Assembly (NCBI RefSeq): GCF_022682495.2
Contig: NC_071389.1
Location: 176,328,056 to 176,392,055 of the forward strand
Direction of reading: 5' to 3'
DNA length: 64,000 bases
From: Desmodus rotundus
Lineage: Eukaryota; Chordata; Mammalia; Chiroptera; Phyllostomidae
Made by a program: the position numbers and the translations under genes. Below the pieces are notes generated by a model that saw only the letters and a list, made by a program, of their open reading frames with translations, searched no databases and was not told the DNA's origin. Each line of letters opens with the position of its first letter. Position 1 is the stretch's first letter. Of this stretch, positions 62,065-64,000 are shown piece by piece.

Positions 62065-64000
62065 ACAATTTATACATATATATGCCACTAGTTAATCTAA
62101 GGCCACTGTTAATCTAATTAAAAAGCATTTCTGAGGCCATCACATTTTGGGGAGTTGAAATTCACACTGAGGAGGCTCTAGTGTTTGCTTGGGTGGCATT
62201 TTTTGCTTAGCAGAGTGTATTTGAGGGGATGTGGAACAAGGCCTGGGGAAGGATCTTTTTGGATAATCAGATAGAGTAATTTGACCCAGTTCCTGGTGGA
62301 TTTTGCTTCAATGCTAATCAAAGCCATAAATAGCCATATATACATGCTGTGTGTATGTTAATATATGCACATGTATATAAAATATACATTTATATTATTT
62401 ATATTATATTATTTATATTACTGAATATGGAATCTGAGAGTCCTTTCAGGCACTCTCAGTAAGTTTCAATCCATGTTCAAGTCTTCGGGCCAAGAGGAGA
62501 AGCAGCGCTGGGGTTTCCTGCCTTGGCGATTGGTGATCCATCTAGACTCTAGGCTTTAGACATCCAGAGCTTTAGCCGAGAGCTGTTTTCAGAGTTCAAG
62601 TATATTCATGCACTCTGCTCTCGATCCTGCCAGCTCAGCTGAATGTCTTTCTTTCAGTCACCTCCCAGATATTTGCTTTGGGCATCTTTTGTTGGGTTCT
62701 TAAAGCTCACTTGATTTCCCTGCGGTAGGCAACTGGCATCCGGCCCATGCTTAATCTTAGAGGACAGTTGGGGGTAAATGTTCTCCTATTTGGTCCAGTA
62801 GTGAAGCTTTTTTCCTCCTCTCTCCGTGAGGCTGGCAGTGACTCTTCTCTGTTTCACTTCTCTCTTAGGGACCTCGTCACTATTTGTCAATATTATTCTC
62901 AGCTAACATTTTTCTCGGCATGTATAACTGAAAATTTTTGTCATTGCAGGTCATTTGGTTAAGATGACTCAGTAAGTTTAGATTAAAATTACTAGCTCTC
63001 AAGCCTCTAGTATGTGTTCAAGTGGACTGTGAAATGTGCATGCAGCATTAGACTCCAGCATCCTAACTGACTTTGGTCATGTCCCCCCAAATTATACCTG
63101 CTATTTCTGTCACCCAGTCTTAGAACTTGTGTGGCCTTTTGTTTATAGTAGGAGTAGATGAGGTTACATTTAAAATTCAGCGTCTTCTAGCCTTGTCCAT
63201 ATATAACCCAATGCTTGTCTTTCTTTGGAATTTCACCAGACGAATTTGTACAGACTGAGAACAGCTTCCAGCCGGACCCCCACAGTCCCGCCCAGCACTT
63301 GGGAGCCTACCTTCAGCTTTAAGGCTGCCTGTGTGCCTTGTATTAGCCTCCTTCTCAGAAATCCTGGGAAGGTTCACTCTGCTTCCGCGAGTTTGTTCCC
63401 TGCTTTCATCTGTCTGCAGACACATAGCCCTGTCTTTTCACATTCCTCATTGCACCAATCACTGACCCAGCTTAGGGTTCTTGGTCTCAGGTAAAAAGAC
63501 AAAGTACTTTAGGAAATCCCCAAACACCTCACCAGACTCAGCTGCCTCCTGAGGCTTGACATTTAAACTTGTCATGTGGAGTTACTAGAAATGATATTGT
63601 TGCGGTGCTCAAACTACAGGCTGTGGACTCTCTGTGAATGGGGAGTGTTGTCAGGAACACAGCGTGCCCTGCTGTGGCACTAATTTAACAGCATGCAGGT
63701 GTGAGTCTCCCAAACAAGGTCTCGTCTAGACTCGCCATGACTTACAAGGCAGGTCCACTCTGGGCAGTCTGCCCACACTGCCCAGAAAGACACAAACACA
63801 TTCTTACACACGGTCTTAGTAAAAGGAACTGGGTCTGGATCTGGCTGCTGCAAAGAACACACCAGCAGACGTGTGTTGAGGAGCTGTTGGCAGAGCAACA
63901 TGCTGGTAAGAATCAGCGTCATGTGTAAGAAAGAACAGAGCGGGGAAATTGAGGGGACCCCACACCGAGACTTGTATTCACACACGATTCGGGATGAGCA
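62065..64000. other. Intergenic, no gene recognised
   Basis: Contains an AT-rich patch at 62330-62425 with TATATTATTTATATTA repeats; otherwise unplaced sequence. No coding exon supported to the right edge. Confidence 0.4.

Overview
The window is mammalian nuclear DNA, most likely from a microbat (vespertilionid-type Yangochiroptera). The only protein-coding sequence I can support is at the left edge. Bases 2-1408 encode the last 468 residues of the NMDA-receptor subunit GluN2B (GRIN2B), running into the window on the + strand and ending with the PDZ ligand ESDV. The bat assignment rests on two tRNA-derived Ves-type SINEs (about 4442-4657 and 48911-49125), each with target-site duplications. 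A short L1 3' end resembling bat L1 tails (59820-59920) and a hAT-type element whose copies I associate with bats (25208-25410) agree with it.

Bases 1409 to about 24270 read as one very long GRIN2B 3' untranslated region. It ends in a textbook distal poly(A) site: UGUA elements, AAUAAA at 24243-24248, and a GU/G-rich downstream element at 24292-24318. Mobile elements have landed in this UTR: a Ves SINE, a forward L2 (about 8230-9985), an internally deleted mariner (about 11535-12210), a (GATA)11 tract, and a roughly 2.75-kb antisense L2 (about 19090-21840) with endonuclease and reverse-transcriptase fossils. The stretches between carry candidate RNA-level elements: Pumilio-type UGUAAAUA motifs, G-quadruplex-capable G tracts and a 13-bp hairpin.

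From about 24280 to 64000 I see intergenic DNA downstream of GRIN2B with no convincing gene. It is a mosaic of old mammalian repeats: L2 in both orientations, many MIRs, MER5-type hAT elements, a Tigger-type element, two L1M-type fragments, an MLT1 LTR and a second solo LTR. A few younger insertions and one possible retrocopy tail (about 53560-54386) lie among them. Long repeat-poor stretches are listed so that nothing is left unstated.

No operons, CRISPR arrays, phage or bacterial features are present, and I found no previously undescribed multi-gene system. The most noteworthy biology is the post-transcriptional architecture of the GRIN2B 3' UTR. Repeat family names come from memory of consensus sequences; boundaries of old repeats are accurate to perhaps tens of bases.
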